Shown: one piece after another, positions 9,694-19,007 of the stretch
How the letters are laid out: each line of letters opens with the position of its first letter
How positions within the stretch are numbered: position 1 is the stretch's first letter
DNA from: Ustilago trichophora
Taxonomy: Eukaryota > Basidiomycota > Ustilaginomycetes > Ustilaginales > Ustilaginaceae
Reading direction: 5' to 3'
DNA: 64,000 bases
Assembly: GCA_900323505.1 (NCBI GenBank)
Contig: OOIN01000001.1
Span: forward strand, 372,001-436,000
The notes under the pieces: model-generated
Seen by the model: the letters and a program-made list of their open reading frames with translations, nothing else
What the model was told of the DNA's origin: nothing
Databases searched by the model: none
Program-made: the position numbers and the translations under genes

Positions 9694-12132
9694 TCACAAT
9701 CTGAACCTAATTGAACTGCATGTACTGCTCTGGAGAGGATAGCACTTACTCTTGTTGGCATACTTGTCGGCAACTCCTTCGAGCTGCGCGTGCACCTGCT
9801 GCACGTCTTGGTCCGCATCGATCAACTTGAGGTACTTGACGTCTGTGATGAAGCCCTTTTTCGGCGCTTGCTGCTGGCCTGCGCTGGTGCTGGCCTGGCG
9901 ATGGCGCGCACCGACCATGTCTCGCGCTTCTTGACCTGCTGCTGCACTGTCGTTCTGACTTTCTTCCAGGAGCTCTTGACAGCTTTGTTCCGCCGAAGTG
10001 GTGGCTTGGGGTCGAGATTCCGCTTCCGTTTCGGCATCTCTCGAACTAGAACGTTCGAGCGCCGGCGTACCATCTTCCTGCTCTGTCAAGTTGGCGTTGA
10101 AGTGGGCGTCGACACCTTCATGCCGCTCACCACTTTGGTCGTCGATATTGACCGTTGGAGAGCATACCATGGTTTCGGACGCCTCGTCGTTCCCACGCTG
10201 TCCCAGCCCACTTTGGTAGTCCGCTGTTGCAGGCGCTACAAACGATGGCGTTTCATCTTTGGCCAACATTTTTGTTGGGGATGCTACTTGCTCCATCACC
10301 GCGTTGGTTGTACCGTGCGTTGAGCCAGGAGAAGTTGCACCACTTGGACCAGCAGTATTGATTCTGTTGGGGTCGCCATCCCTGAGTGAGCCCTGCCTGT
10401 CCACCTTGTATCCCGGCCTATCCTCCCTCTCTCGTCGACGTTGCCTCGACAGACCCATTTGCATATAAGTCGCCTTGCTGAACACCTCGATCGTCTGCTT
10501 TGGCCCCACCGTGGACCGGAAGATCTTTGGCAGCAAGAACGGATAGTCGCTGAAATCAGTGTGCTTGCTCCCCGTCAACGTCATCAACCACCCTCTCCCA
10601 CTCGTCTTTCGGGCATCAAGACAGATCCGCTTCAACTTTTCAAAATGCTCCTCCCATACAGTAAAGCTCTCGGAGTTCAGGACGTAGATGGGCTTGGCGA
10701 GGGCTCCTTTGACCTCGTCTTCTTCCTTGGCTGGATCGCGTACTGGCTCGACCCAGGGATCTAAGACGATCGCTATCGGGAACGGATTCTTTTTGCCTTG
10801 CTCCTCCTTCCTCCTCATCATCTCTATCACCGTGGCACCTCCAAACGAGTGCCCACACAGTGTCGGAAACTCCACGTCGAGTTTTCCCTTCCAATCTTCC
10901 AGCGGCCGGTCTGCCCTCAACAAGCTGTTCTCTGGCAATTCTGGGTTCCCTTCTCTAGCCGCATGTCCTGCTAGCTTCGTCCCCAAGTGACGCGTCGATC
11001 GCTGGACGATCTCATACCCACGCCCATTCTGGATCTCACGCAGCACGTGGAGCGTCTCGTCGATCTCGGCGTGCCGCATTTCGATCTGGTCGCGGCGTAA
11101 GTTCACCTCTTGCTCTGACGGTTCCTGTGAAAACGACTCTAGACCGATTTTTTCAAATGTAAAGTATGGTACGCTGGCTTTCATGCGTCCGGATGATTTG
11201 TGACCGACAAAGTGAGGTATGTGGAAACGGTGCTGGCCCGCTTTGGTGGGAGCTTCTTCGCCTCGGACAATACTGCTGACCCCCGAGCCATCGCGATGCT
11301 CGATAGCGGCAACGATAATTCCTTGAGACGCTAGCTCGCCGCAGTACTGAGAGTAGCTGAGACGGTTTCCCGCCAGACCGTGGGAGAAGATCACCACGGG
11401 GAACTGTGGCGGGCGCTTGCCAAAGTTGCCCGTTTTGGCGCGATCCGTGTCGCTTCGATCGGGATGCGCTTGCCTTCGCAGCTCCGCAGGGTCGGCCAAA
11501 GGTGGTCCAACTCTGGCGGGCATTCGTGCCGTGACGAGTGACAGCACGGCTGGACTTGCGGGGAGCGCGAAGATGCCGTATCGCCCGACGTAGTTGAAAA
11601 GTGCCTCTACGCCAGTGTGCATGGGCCGACCCAGCCAGGCTGCTCGTGGATATCGCTTCTCTTCGGCATCCGTCAGTGGTAGCGTTGGGTAGTAGATCGT
11701 GAAGAGCACCGTCTCAAGATGCAACGTGGATGTCTTGGATCCGCTTGACCAGGGCGACCATGGAGAAGACTCTTCCTCCTCCTCATCGCTTTGCTCTTCA
11801 CCATCGCTGACCGTGGCAGCCTGTGGCGATGATATCGGGCTTGATCCCGTGTAAGTCGTCTGGCTGTTGCTGTTGCTGTTTCTCGCATCAGTCTGGCTGC
11901 GTGAAGAGCTGGACCCTTGCTTTTGTTGTTGGGCCTCTTCCTTCTGCTTGGCCTGTCGGTCATGTTTCGCTTGTCGATTCTGCTTCTTCGCCCATTTTCT
12001 CGCCTGTCGATCAGGCAAGTTGAGCACGCCTGGATCCACAACATTGTCGCAGAAGCTTCTTGGCTGTCGCACCGGAATCTCGAGATCCAGCGCGCCGACT
12101 TTGAACGGTCCCGTATACGGTGGAAGTCCCAT
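9694..12132 (-). CDS. PAF-acetylhydrolase-like phospholipase A2/esterase, last exon incomplete
   Basis: Alpha/beta-hydrolase of the platelet-activating-factor acetylhydrolase (isoform II, lipoprotein-associated phospholipase A2) family, which hydrolyses short or oxidised sn-2 acyl chains of phospholipids. The block VVIFSHGLAGNRLSYSQYC is followed by AIEHRDGSG. The nucleophile elbow GHSFGG puts the catalytic Ser at about residue 429, with Asp in VLDPWVEP near 458 and His in GSKHTDFSD near 524. The core is followed by ~280 disordered residues not needed for catalysis. The start is the ATG at 12132 (MGLPPYTGPF); the open frame further up begins with TTG. The coding frame runs into a perfect GTAAGT at 9749-9744 after ..YANK, so the last ~18 residues read from the ORF are probably intronic. 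The true end lies after an acceptor around 9676-9707 (several candidates). No signal peptide is evident. Confidence 0.85.
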   Translation of the reverse strand: MGLPPYTGPFKVGALDLEIPVRQPRSFCDNVVDPGVLNLPDRQARKWAKKQNRQAKHDRQAKQKEEAQQQKQGSSSSRSQTDARNSNSNSQTTYTGSSPISSPQAATVSDGEEQSDEEEEESSPWSPWSSGSKTSTLHLETVLFTIYYPTLPLTDAEEKRYPRAAWLGRPMHTGVEALFNYVGRYGIFALPASPAVLSLVTARMPARVGPPLADPAELRRQAHPDRSDTDRAKTGNFGKRPPQFPVVIFSHGLAGNRLSYSQYCGELASQGIIVAAIEHRDGSGVSSIVRGEEAPTKAGQHRFHIPHFVGHKSSGRMKASVPYFTFEKIGLESFSQEPSEQEVNLRRDQIEMRHAEIDETLHVLREIQNGRGYEIVQRSTRHLGTKLAGHAAREGNPELPENSLLRADRPLEDWKGKLDVEFPTLCGHSFGGATVIEMMRRKEEQGKKNPFPIAIVLDPWVEPVRDPAKEEDEVKGALAKPIYVLNSESFTVWEEHFEKLKRICLDARKTSGRGWLMTLTGSKHTDFSDYPFLLPKIFRSTVGPKQTIEVFSKATYMQMGLSRQRRREREDRPGYKVDRQGSLRDGDPNRINTAGPSGATSPGSTHGTTNAVMEQVASPTKMLAKDETPSFVAPATADYQSGLGQRGNDEASETMVCSPTVNIDDQSGERHEGVDAHFNANLTEQEDGTPALERSSSRDAETEAESRPQATTSAEQSCQELLEESQNDSAAAGQEARDMVGARHRQASTSAGQQQAPKKGFITDVKYLKLIDADQDVQQVHAQLEGVADKYANKSKCYPLQSSTCSSIRFRL

Positions 12133-12778
12133 AGTTCTCGGATTCTTCGATAGAGGTGCAGTGTGGTTGGTGTTACACGTCAAAGCATCCTACAGACACT
12201 TTTGAATCGGTCTAGTGGATGTGGCTGGTCAAGACGACACTCCTAGCTTGACCAGTAGGCGAGTTGTCTGCAGGAGGAGTGATGGAAGATGTGGGCGGTA
12301 AGCAGCAAAGACGTGCGTATCTTCCTAGTGGCAGTGAGACATCGCTGACAGCCGCAGATTTGGAGGAGAAAAAAAAAGTGGCCGGCAGCGGTAAAAGGTC
12401 TGTTGCTAGTCAAATACACTGCCCCGAAACGCACGCTATGGCAATGCACACATGGTGAGCCCTTAAAGAGTCTGGTGCCCATGCAACCGGTGCTAAGATC
12501 AGGAACTTGATGCATGCTCCGTGTTACGACCTGAAAGAGGAGCTCAACCCTGGTGAAGCGGAGAGCTTCATGTAGCGTGATGTCATCGGAGAGCCCACGT
12601 GAGCAGCACCCCTCGAAGAGGCCTAACATAACAAAAAATCCCCTCTCCTCGACCCCGACGATGCTGACACGCAATGTTCTGCACTCTAGGATCCAGTGCG
12701 CAATTGGCATTCCTGGTTCAACTATATACATTTACAAGAGAGCGACTACATTGTTGAACAAAACATTTGGTGAGACAA
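12133..12778 (-). promoter_or_regulatory. Upstream region of the PAF-acetylhydrolase-like gene
   Basis: Non-coding; also the 3' flank of the repeat-protein gene that ends at 12779 on the same strand. No motif can be named with confidence. Confidence 0.45.
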
Positions 12779-14767
12779 TCACTCCATGTTGGAAGCGACC
12801 CTCTCAGTTGCCCTCGGGTTTCCAAAGATCCAGTTCCACAGGCCAGTCGATTCAGGCGTCTGGTTACCCTCGACCTTGCGTGCGCCTTCGTGCAGCTTGT
12901 CACCGGCATAGTCGAGACCCTGAGCCGTCTTGGTCTTGAGCGACTCGTATCCGCTGTCCGCCTTGTCCTTGAGGTTGTAGAAGCTCGAGTTGGCTTCGTC
13001 CTTGAGGTTCTTGTAACCCTGCTGCGACTGGTTGCGGAGATGCTGGTACTCGCTCTCGGCCTGGTTACGAGCTTCGCGGGCCTTGGCGTCGAGCTCAGAC
13101 TTCCACTCCTTGCCGGTCTGCTTGAGGCTGTCATAGTTGCCCTGGAGCCTGGACTCGGCGTCCTGGAGGTTGCCGCGAGCCTCGCCAGCAAGAACTTCGG
13201 CGTTGTACTGAGCGGCAAGAATCTTTTGCTGAGCGTTGTGCTCGAGATAGTCACCGTAGCTGTGGGCTTGGCTGCGGACTTCATCACCAGCATCCTCGAC
13301 TTTGCTCTTGAGGTTGAACCAGCCCTTCTGAACATCGTTCTTGGCCTGGTCGTACTTGTCTTCGGCGGCAGACTTGGTGGACAGCCAGCTAGACTTAGCC
13401 TGCTCTTCAGCTTCAGCGGCCTTGTCCTTGGCTGCGAACCAGCCCTGCTTGGCCTTGTTGGCTGCCTCGTCGGCCTTCTGTTCGGCAGCCGACTTGGTCG
13501 AGAACCAGCTGGCCTTAGCCTCCCCTTCAGCTTCAGTGGCCTTGTCCTTGGCTGCGAACCAGCCCTGCTTGGCCTTGTTGGCTGCCTCGTCAGCCTTCTG
13601 TTCGGCAGCCGACTTGGTCGAGAACCAGCTGGCCTTAGCCTCCTCTTCAGCTTCAGCGGCCTTGTCCTTGGCTGCGAACCAGCCCTGCTTGGCCTTGCTG
13701 GCTGCTTCGTCGGCCTTCTTTTCAGCAGCGGATTTGGTAGAGAACCAGCTGGCCTTAGCCTCCTCTTCAGCTTCAGCGGCCTTGTCCTTGGCTGCGAACC
13801 AGCCCTGCTTGGCCTTGTTGGCTGCCTCGTCGGCCTTCTGTTCGGCAGCCGACTTGGTCGAGAACCAACTGGATTTGGCCTGCTCATCGGCCTCGGCAGC
13901 TTTGTTCTTTGCCGAATACCAGTCCTGCTTAGCCTTGGCAGCAGTCTCGTCGGCTTTTTGCTCGGCGGCCGACTTGGTTGAGAACCAGGAAGACTTGGCC
14001 TGGTCGCCAACCTCCTCTGCCTTGTCCTTAGCGGCAAACCAGCCGCGTTTAGCCTCTGCCTCTGCTTCGTGAGCCTTCTGCTCGGCGGCCGACTTGGTGG
14101 AGAAGAATCCAGACTTGGCCTGCTCGCCGACTTCTTCAGCCTTATTTTTGGCAGAGAACCAGCCCTTCTTGGCTTGAGCCTCAGCGTCATTGGCCTTTTG
14201 CTGGGCAGTGTCCTTGGCCGAGAACCAGCCAGACTTGACGTCCTGCTTCACGTTCTCGGCCTTGTTGGCGGCACTGTCGACGGCGTCCTCAGCGCTGGCC
14301 TTAGCGGATCGCCAGGTGCTCTTGACCTCGCTCTTGGCATCGCGGTACTTGCTCTCGACCTCGTTCTTGGCGTTCTCGAGCCTCTGTTCGGCGTGGTCGA
14401 CCTTGTCGTGGACGTTGCGACGGAGGTTGTCGAGCTCCTTGGAGACGGTTCCGTATGGCACGCTGCCAGGAAGTTGGTTGGTGTCATTATGCTTGAGGTC
14501 AGTGCCAGGGCGAGAGATGATGCCACCAACACCAGAGACGCCTCGAGCGGCAGAGGAGCCAATAGGTGGGCGCTCGTGCAGCTCGGTAGTAGCACCGCTG
14601 TGGGGCTTCAGGTCGGGGAGAGTGTTGCTGCCAGGAGGACCGGAAACAAAGGTACCATTGGTGTCTTTGGAGTACTGCTGGAGCAGAGGATCGAAGACAT
14701 AGTAGCCAATACCGACACCCACGGCAGAGGCACCGAGAATAGGCAAAACTCGCTGTCGGAAAGCCAT
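12779..14767 (-). CDS. LEA-like amphipathic repeat protein with N-terminal membrane/mitochondrial signal
   Basis: A 662-residue protein. Residues ~1-28 (MAFRQRVLPILGASAVGVGI...) form a basic start followed by a glycine-rich hydrophobic helix, typical of mitochondrial inner-membrane anchoring. The centre (about residues 175-475) is a tandem array of a 40-residue unit made of two ~20-residue halves: WFSTKSAAEQKADEA-type and GWFAAKDKAAEAEEEAK-type. The Ala/Lys/Glu bias with regularly spaced Trp predicts long amphipathic helices, like late-embryogenesis-abundant group 3 or apolipoprotein-type repeats that coat membranes or protect proteins during drying. The C-terminal third keeps Lys/Glu/Ala helices (DKADSGYESLKTKTAQ) and ends in ..TERVASNME. 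The ATG is well placed, with no intron needed. Function is inferred from composition only; no enzymatic motif is present. Confidence 0.8.
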   Translation of the reverse strand: MAFRQRVLPILGASAVGVGIGYYVFDPLLQQYSKDTNGTFVSGPPGSNTLPDLKPHSGATTELHERPPIGSSAARGVSGVGGIISRPGTDLKHNDTNQLPGSVPYGTVSKELDNLRRNVHDKVDHAEQRLENAKNEVESKYRDAKSEVKSTWRSAKASAEDAVDSAANKAENVKQDVKSGWFSAKDTAQQKANDAEAQAKKGWFSAKNKAEEVGEQAKSGFFSTKSAAEQKAHEAEAEAKRGWFAAKDKAEEVGDQAKSSWFSTKSAAEQKADETAAKAKQDWYSAKNKAAEADEQAKSSWFSTKSAAEQKADEAANKAKQGWFAAKDKAAEAEEEAKASWFSTKSAAEKKADEAASKAKQGWFAAKDKAAEAEEEAKASWFSTKSAAEQKADEAANKAKQGWFAAKDKATEAEGEAKASWFSTKSAAEQKADEAANKAKQGWFAAKDKAAEAEEQAKSSWLSTKSAAEDKYDQAKNDVQKGWFNLKSKVEDAGDEVRSQAHSYGDYLEHNAQQKILAAQYNAEVLAGEARGNLQDAESRLQGNYDSLKQTGKEWKSELDAKAREARNQAESEYQHLRNQSQQGYKNLKDEANSSFYNLKDKADSGYESLKTKTAQGLDYAGDKLHEGARKVEGNQTPESTGLWNWIFGNPRATERVASNME
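13350..14240 (-). repeat. 120-bp in-frame tandem repeat array
   Basis: About seven units of exactly 120 bp (40 codons). The word GAACCAGCTGGCCTTAGCCT recurs at about 13502, 13622 and 13742, and diverged forms follow at 13862, 13982, 14102 and 14222. The middle copies are nearly identical at DNA level while the 5'-proximal ones have drifted. This suggests recent amplification or gene conversion in the centre of the array. Confidence 0.93.
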
Positions 14768-15652
14768 ATTGCAGAAATGGAGTGAAGATGAGTGTTGAAG
14801 GGGAAGATGAGGGAAGATGGAATCCTACTCGCTGTATGATAGGGAGAGGGCTTCCTGATGAGGAGATGAGATGGTGGTCGAACAGGTAGAAGGAAGGATA
14901 AGAGAGCGGATGCTACAAAAGAGGTCTAGTTTTCGAGTTGCACCGAGCGAGCTTGGCCGGATCGTGAGAAAGTCAGAGGCAATCAAGCATGCGAAGGGAC
15001 TCATCTTTGCCGCAGACATTTCACTGAAAACGAGCAATGGATGACAACCATTCCGACAACGTTCCGGACTGACGTATGTGTCGCCCCGTGTGTTCAAGCT
15101 CTGTAACCCTGGAACGGGCCGCATACCCGAGCAAAACCCTTTGCTTGAGTGTCCTCTCTGTCCCCCTTAATTTTCCCCTCTGGGCTCCCTGAACACAGAC
15201 ATTGATCTGGGAAGAAAAGGTCACGTCTGTTCTCCTCAGCGGTACATGGCTTTGCCGAGCTATCGGAAGCTGTCGTTCTCGTTCTCCCGCGCATCGCACG
15301 GCCGGCCAGGCAGCTTGCTTCCAAAAACAGAAATGGGGTAGACACAGAAGAGCAGTAGAAATAACAGAGGTGAACCTCCCCAAGTTGTGGGAAAAACAGA
15401 TGACGCCAGACTGCAGCAAATCGTCGGAATTCTGGCATGCTTTTCTCTCATGTGTTTCGCACGGATGCAAAGTGCCCACCTTTATCCGCGTTCGAGCTTT
15501 TTAGGCTCATTCGGAAGATGGAAGCATCATGAAGCTGCATTCTTCTGGTAGGTAAGATTTGAAGCGGATCTTTCTTCGCGCTGATAGCGGCAATTGACAC
15601 ACGGCTCAAGATAAGACTCGAATCACAGTGCTTTGCTGGCTCAATAGCGGAC
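14768..15652. promoter_or_regulatory. Divergent intergenic region between the LEA-like gene and NAT9
   Basis: No gene seen. It must hold the promoters of both divergent genes. Several short antisense ORFs around 15021-15500 are not family-like. Confidence 0.5.
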
Positions 15653-16438
15653 ATGAAGATCAATCGCAACACCGTACTAGCGGGACACAAGGTGATCCTG
15701 GTACCCTATCGCAAGCAGCATGTGCCACGCTACCACGAATGGATGAAGGATCCGCTCATCCAGGAGCAAACGGCATCAGAGCCACTCTCCTTGGATGAAG
15801 AATACGAAATGCAGCGATCTTGGGCCAATGACGAGGACAAGCTCACGTTCATCATCCTTGCGCACCCTGATGAGGAAGACGGTGGGTCAGCTGATGCCTA
15901 CAGCGTGCAAGATCTCGTGGCTAAATGCAAGATGGTCGGCGATGTCAACATCTTTTTCAACGAGGGCCACGACAACGACGATGATGATGATGCAGAGCAC
16001 GATGCAACCGCAACTAAAGAGAAAGAACAGGGGAGCGTCTTCGATGCAGAATGCGAGATCATGATCGCAGAACACAGCTATCGACGCAGAGGAATCGCCA
16101 GGGAAGCTCTACAGATGATGTTCTCCTTCGTCACCACGATACCCACACCTGCAGCAACAGCACCCTCAACAGCCTCCGATACCAATGCAGTAGGCTCCCC
16201 AACAACACCCGACGCAACCTCGCACTGCACTCTCCCAGTACCCCCTAGTTGGCTCACATGCAAGATCTCACTCACCAACGATCCCTCCATCCAGCTCTTC
16301 GAATCGCTCGGCTTCACCCGTCAAAAGGTCAGCGAGGTATGGCAGGAAGTCGAGATGCGATTCACAGACACCAGCCAACACCGTCTCGGCCAATTTGGCG
16401 AATCAATACGTCGAGTGCTCTTCTGGCCAGATGAGTAG
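15653..16438 (+). CDS. NAT9: N-acetyltransferase 9 (NAT9) family GNAT
   Basis: A 261-residue GNAT acetyltransferase. The N-terminus carries the NAT9 signature nearly unchanged: MKINRNTVLAGHKVILVPY, then YHEWMKDP, TASEPLSLDEEYEMQRSW and DKLTFIIL. MVGDVNIFF follows, and the acetyl-CoA site lies in EIMIAEHSYRRRGIAREAL (about residues 138-156, R-R-G-I-A as the pyrophosphate loop). The end has NDPSIQLFESLGF and FQEV-like WQEVEMRF. Between these are two low-complexity inserts, an Asp-rich one (residues ~105-125) and a Thr/Pro/Ala one (~165-195), absent from animal NAT9 and probably loops. Animal NAT9 has been linked to microtubules and signalling; the fungal substrate is unknown. It is single-exon and converges with the TFIIIA gene, 53 bp between stops. 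Confidence 0.9.
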   Translation: MKINRNTVLAGHKVILVPYRKQHVPRYHEWMKDPLIQEQTASEPLSLDEEYEMQRSWANDEDKLTFIILAHPDEEDGGSADAYSVQDLVAKCKMVGDVNIFFNEGHDNDDDDDAEHDATATKEKEQGSVFDAECEIMIAEHSYRRRGIAREALQMMFSFVTTIPTPAATAPSTASDTNAVGSPTTPDATSHCTLPVPPSWLTCKISLTNDPSIQLFESLGFTRQKVSEVWQEVEMRFTDTSQHRLGQFGESIRRVLFWPDE

Positions 16439-16491
16439 CTGTGCCAGGAGGTCGGTCATGCATGCATCTGTATTAAAGGTTATCGTTCCCA

Positions 16492-18600
16492 CTACTGTGC
16501 ATTAGTCCACGCTGTCTGATTAGTAATGGCTGTGAGCTCATCCGCTGTCAGATCTAGGCCATGCTGTGATTTGAGATGTCGCCGAAGGTCGTAGAGTCTC
16601 TTGAAGCGGTGCTCGCAGATAACGCCATTATTGTCAATTTCCATGGTCTGGTCTTCGAGAGCATTGACCTCCAAAAGCAGTGCTGGATCAAGCACCTCTC
16701 GATCAAGCTCTTGTCGGATCTTGGTCCAGGGGCAGGCAAACACGCGGCCTCGTGTAGTGCGACGATGTTTGACTGCGGGCTCGCTGTCATCCGCTGCAGA
16801 ACGGTTGCCAGATACGTTGTGTGCCGGAAAGTGAGAGTTCTCTTCGGTTGCAGAGTAGCCTCGTCCAGTGAGCAGGTCGAGTAGCCGAGGCTTGAGTGCG
16901 GAGATAGCTCCAGTAGAAGCATCTGCAATTGAGAATTCTACTCCTCGCTGCGGGCCGCGCTCTGGCTCCGCCTCTTCCGACGAGCCCTCCTCTGTGTTGC
17001 TCTGTCTCGAAGACGAATCGTCTTTACTGGAGTCAGCCTCATCGTCTTCAAGGGCATGTTCCGTAGAGAACCGAAGCCTGCTTCCTGTGCTGGTTGCCTG
17101 CTCGGGTGACGATCTTGTGCCAGTACAGATTCTGCGATGGCGCGAGACGAGATGCTTGTGCGCGAATCTGCGACCGCAATCCGTGCATTCGAAGGGTCTC
17201 TCTCCGAGATGAGCCGTTCTGACATGAATAGACAAGGTGGACTTGCGAGTGAACACCTTGCTGCATCCATTCCACGTACACGGGAAGGCAGCGGACGGAC
17301 CTCGAGCGCTCGTGATTGAAGTCGCGACGCTTCCAGGGTGAGCGGAGCCTGTCTTGCCTGACACAGAGGTGACAATGCTGAGCGCAGGAGAGCTGAGGTC
17401 TCGGAAGACGCCCCCTCTGCGGGGCCGGGTTGCATGGAGGTGAGCGGCTTTGTGGACGAGCTGCTCCTCAGTGAGTGATGGAGATGCGACGGGTGTTGAG
17501 CTTGGGCTAGTTTGTCGTGTCAACGAATTTGGCTGATCGTTCAACACGGATCCTGCATGACCAAAAGTGTTGATAGCTGCACCCTGTTCTTCTGGCCCAT
17601 CTTCCTCCTCTTCGTCCTCTTCCTCGGATGAGGATCCATAGCTGTTGTCGGAAAGCTCCGCGCGGAGATGGTTGAGTTCATTCTCGTGACTGCCTTCAAG
17701 TACTTTTGCTTCTAGTTCAAGTCGTAGCTTCCGATGCTCGTGCCTTCTGTAGTGCGCCCTGAGGTTATCTTGTCGCTGAAACGTTTTGCCGCAACCGGGC
17801 CACGGACAAACGGGAGGATGAGCCTCCTTCATATGCGTTTGCAGGGCCGACCACGTCGAGAAGGTGTAGACGAAAGGGCCTTGAGGCCCGCTTCCAGCCC
17901 TTTGAGGTTTTGTGTGGCCCATGGAACAGGTATATCTTCCGTCCTCGTGGGTGCGGTAATGTGTCTTGCGCTTGGAGTTGGTCGGAAATCGCCTTCCACA
18001 GCCGGGAAATTGGCAAGTGAAGGGTAACTCAGCTGCTAGCGAGCCATATCCTTCTGCCTGCGGTTCATCTTCGGCATATTTTTGTTGTCCCGATAGTGGA
18101 GTACTGCCATGGTGATCACGTATGTGCTGTCGAAGCTGCTTGCGCTTGTGGAAAGTCATGTCGCACCCTGCCTCTGTGCATGGATAGTCGTGTGAGCTCG
18201 TGCCGGTCACCGAGGATAGATGATCGGCGTGACAAGCTTGAACATGGTTCTTGAGTTGGCTTGCTGTCCAGAATTTGAGTTCGCAGCCTTCGGCGTCACA
18301 GGCGAATGGCTTTTCAGATGGATCCTGGTGGCGGCGCTGATGAGCTTTGAGATGCTCGTTCCTCATGTAGCTGGCGCCACATCCTTCGTGATCGCAGACG
18401 AACGGTCTTTCACCGGTGTGACTGCGTACATGCTGCGCGAGCTTGGATGCCTTTGTGTAGCTCTTGCTACAGCCTGCGTATGGACAGCGGTGGATGCCGT
18501 CGTCGGGTCTGCTGCTGGGTCCAGCTTCCAATTGCCCAGCAAGCGAGGGTATTGAAGGAGCTGAACTCGGACCGCATCCGCCAATTCCGACCGTCGTCAT
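16492..18600 (-). CDS. Transcription factor IIIA (5S rRNA gene activator), C2H2 zinc fingers
   Basis: A 702-residue protein with nine finger positions, as in TFIIIA, which binds the internal control region of 5S rRNA genes and 5S RNA. Finger 1 starts with CPYAGCSKSYTKASKLAQH (Cys at about residue 39), and fingers 2-5 follow with TGERPF-type or longer linkers. Position 6 keeps the TFIIIA-typical STWSALQTHMKEAH half but has lost its second cysteine. Finger 7 is CPWPGCGKTFQRQDNLRAH. An acidic ~140-residue insert (EEEDEEEEDGPEEQ) separates fingers 7 and 8-9 (CTWNGCSKVF.., CTDCGRRFAHKHLVSRH). A last degenerate finger-like CEHRF..H..QH lies near the C-terminus. Fungal TFIIIA proteins also carry a spacer between late fingers. 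The upstream frame starts only with TTG, so the ATG at 18600 is chosen; a short spliced 5' exon is possible. Confidence 0.82.
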   Translation of the reverse strand: MTTVGIGGCGPSSAPSIPSLAGQLEAGPSSRPDDGIHRCPYAGCSKSYTKASKLAQHVRSHTGERPFVCDHEGCGASYMRNEHLKAHQRRHQDPSEKPFACDAEGCELKFWTASQLKNHVQACHADHLSSVTGTSSHDYPCTEAGCDMTFHKRKQLRQHIRDHHGSTPLSGQQKYAEDEPQAEGYGSLAAELPFTCQFPGCGRRFPTNSKRKTHYRTHEDGRYTCSMGHTKPQRAGSGPQGPFVYTFSTWSALQTHMKEAHPPVCPWPGCGKTFQRQDNLRAHYRRHEHRKLRLELEAKVLEGSHENELNHLRAELSDNSYGSSSEEEDEEEEDGPEEQGAAINTFGHAGSVLNDQPNSLTRQTSPSSTPVASPSLTEEQLVHKAAHLHATRPRRGGVFRDLSSPALSIVTSVSGKTGSAHPGSVATSITSARGPSAAFPCTWNGCSKVFTRKSTLSIHVRTAHLGERPFECTDCGRRFAHKHLVSRHRRICTGTRSSPEQATSTGSRLRFSTEHALEDDEADSSKDDSSSRQSNTEEGSSEEAEPERGPQRGVEFSIADASTGAISALKPRLLDLLTGRGYSATEENSHFPAHNVSGNRSAADDSEPAVKHRRTTRGRVFACPWTKIRQELDREVLDPALLLEVNALEDQTMEIDNNGVICEHRFKRLYDLRRHLKSQHGLDLTADELTAITNQTAWTNAQ

Positions 18601-19007
18601 GACAAGCTGAACCGTCTCATCAGGCGATGCCAGAGACTCGCTTTCCGAGATTCGACCGATGGCGGCGGCGGATAGCGGTGGATGGTTGTGGGAGGAAGGC
18701 GGAGCCAAGGGAAGAAATCAAGAAGAAAAAGAAAGTCCTGGCTCTGCTGCTGTAGAAATTTTTAAGGTTGAAAATGGCGTGTGTGACTTTATGCCTCCAC
18801 TCGTCCAAGAGCACGGCTTGGACCCTGGCTGGATTTGGAGACGCCGCGGGTCCACATGTCGATGTTTGCTCTGCTTCTTTTTGTTATGCCAGCTTTTGCC
18901 TAACCATCACGCCGCTTCTTCAGCTTCTGCATCTTAGTTGCCTCCCGGAAATTCCTGGCAAGTATGCTGACGCTCAAGACATCGCCTCAGCCGACACGAG
19001 ACTAGCC
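18601..19007. promoter_or_regulatory. Divergent promoter between TFIIIA and SNAPC3-like gene
   Basis: About 400 bp separates the two chosen ATGs. The SNAPC3-like frame is open upstream to 18768, but that part encodes Cys/His/Leu sequence unlike the rest and begins at TTG/ATG codons 66-174 bp from the TFIIIA start. It is read here as leader. No TATA box is obvious. Confidence 0.5.

Noticed and set aside
12767..14785. Several long ORFs opposite and in other frames of the LEA-like gene (up to 490 codons)
   Set aside because: All are periodic with the 120-bp repeat and arise because the repeat lacks stops in several frames; only one frame has an initiator, a membrane anchor and sensible helices.
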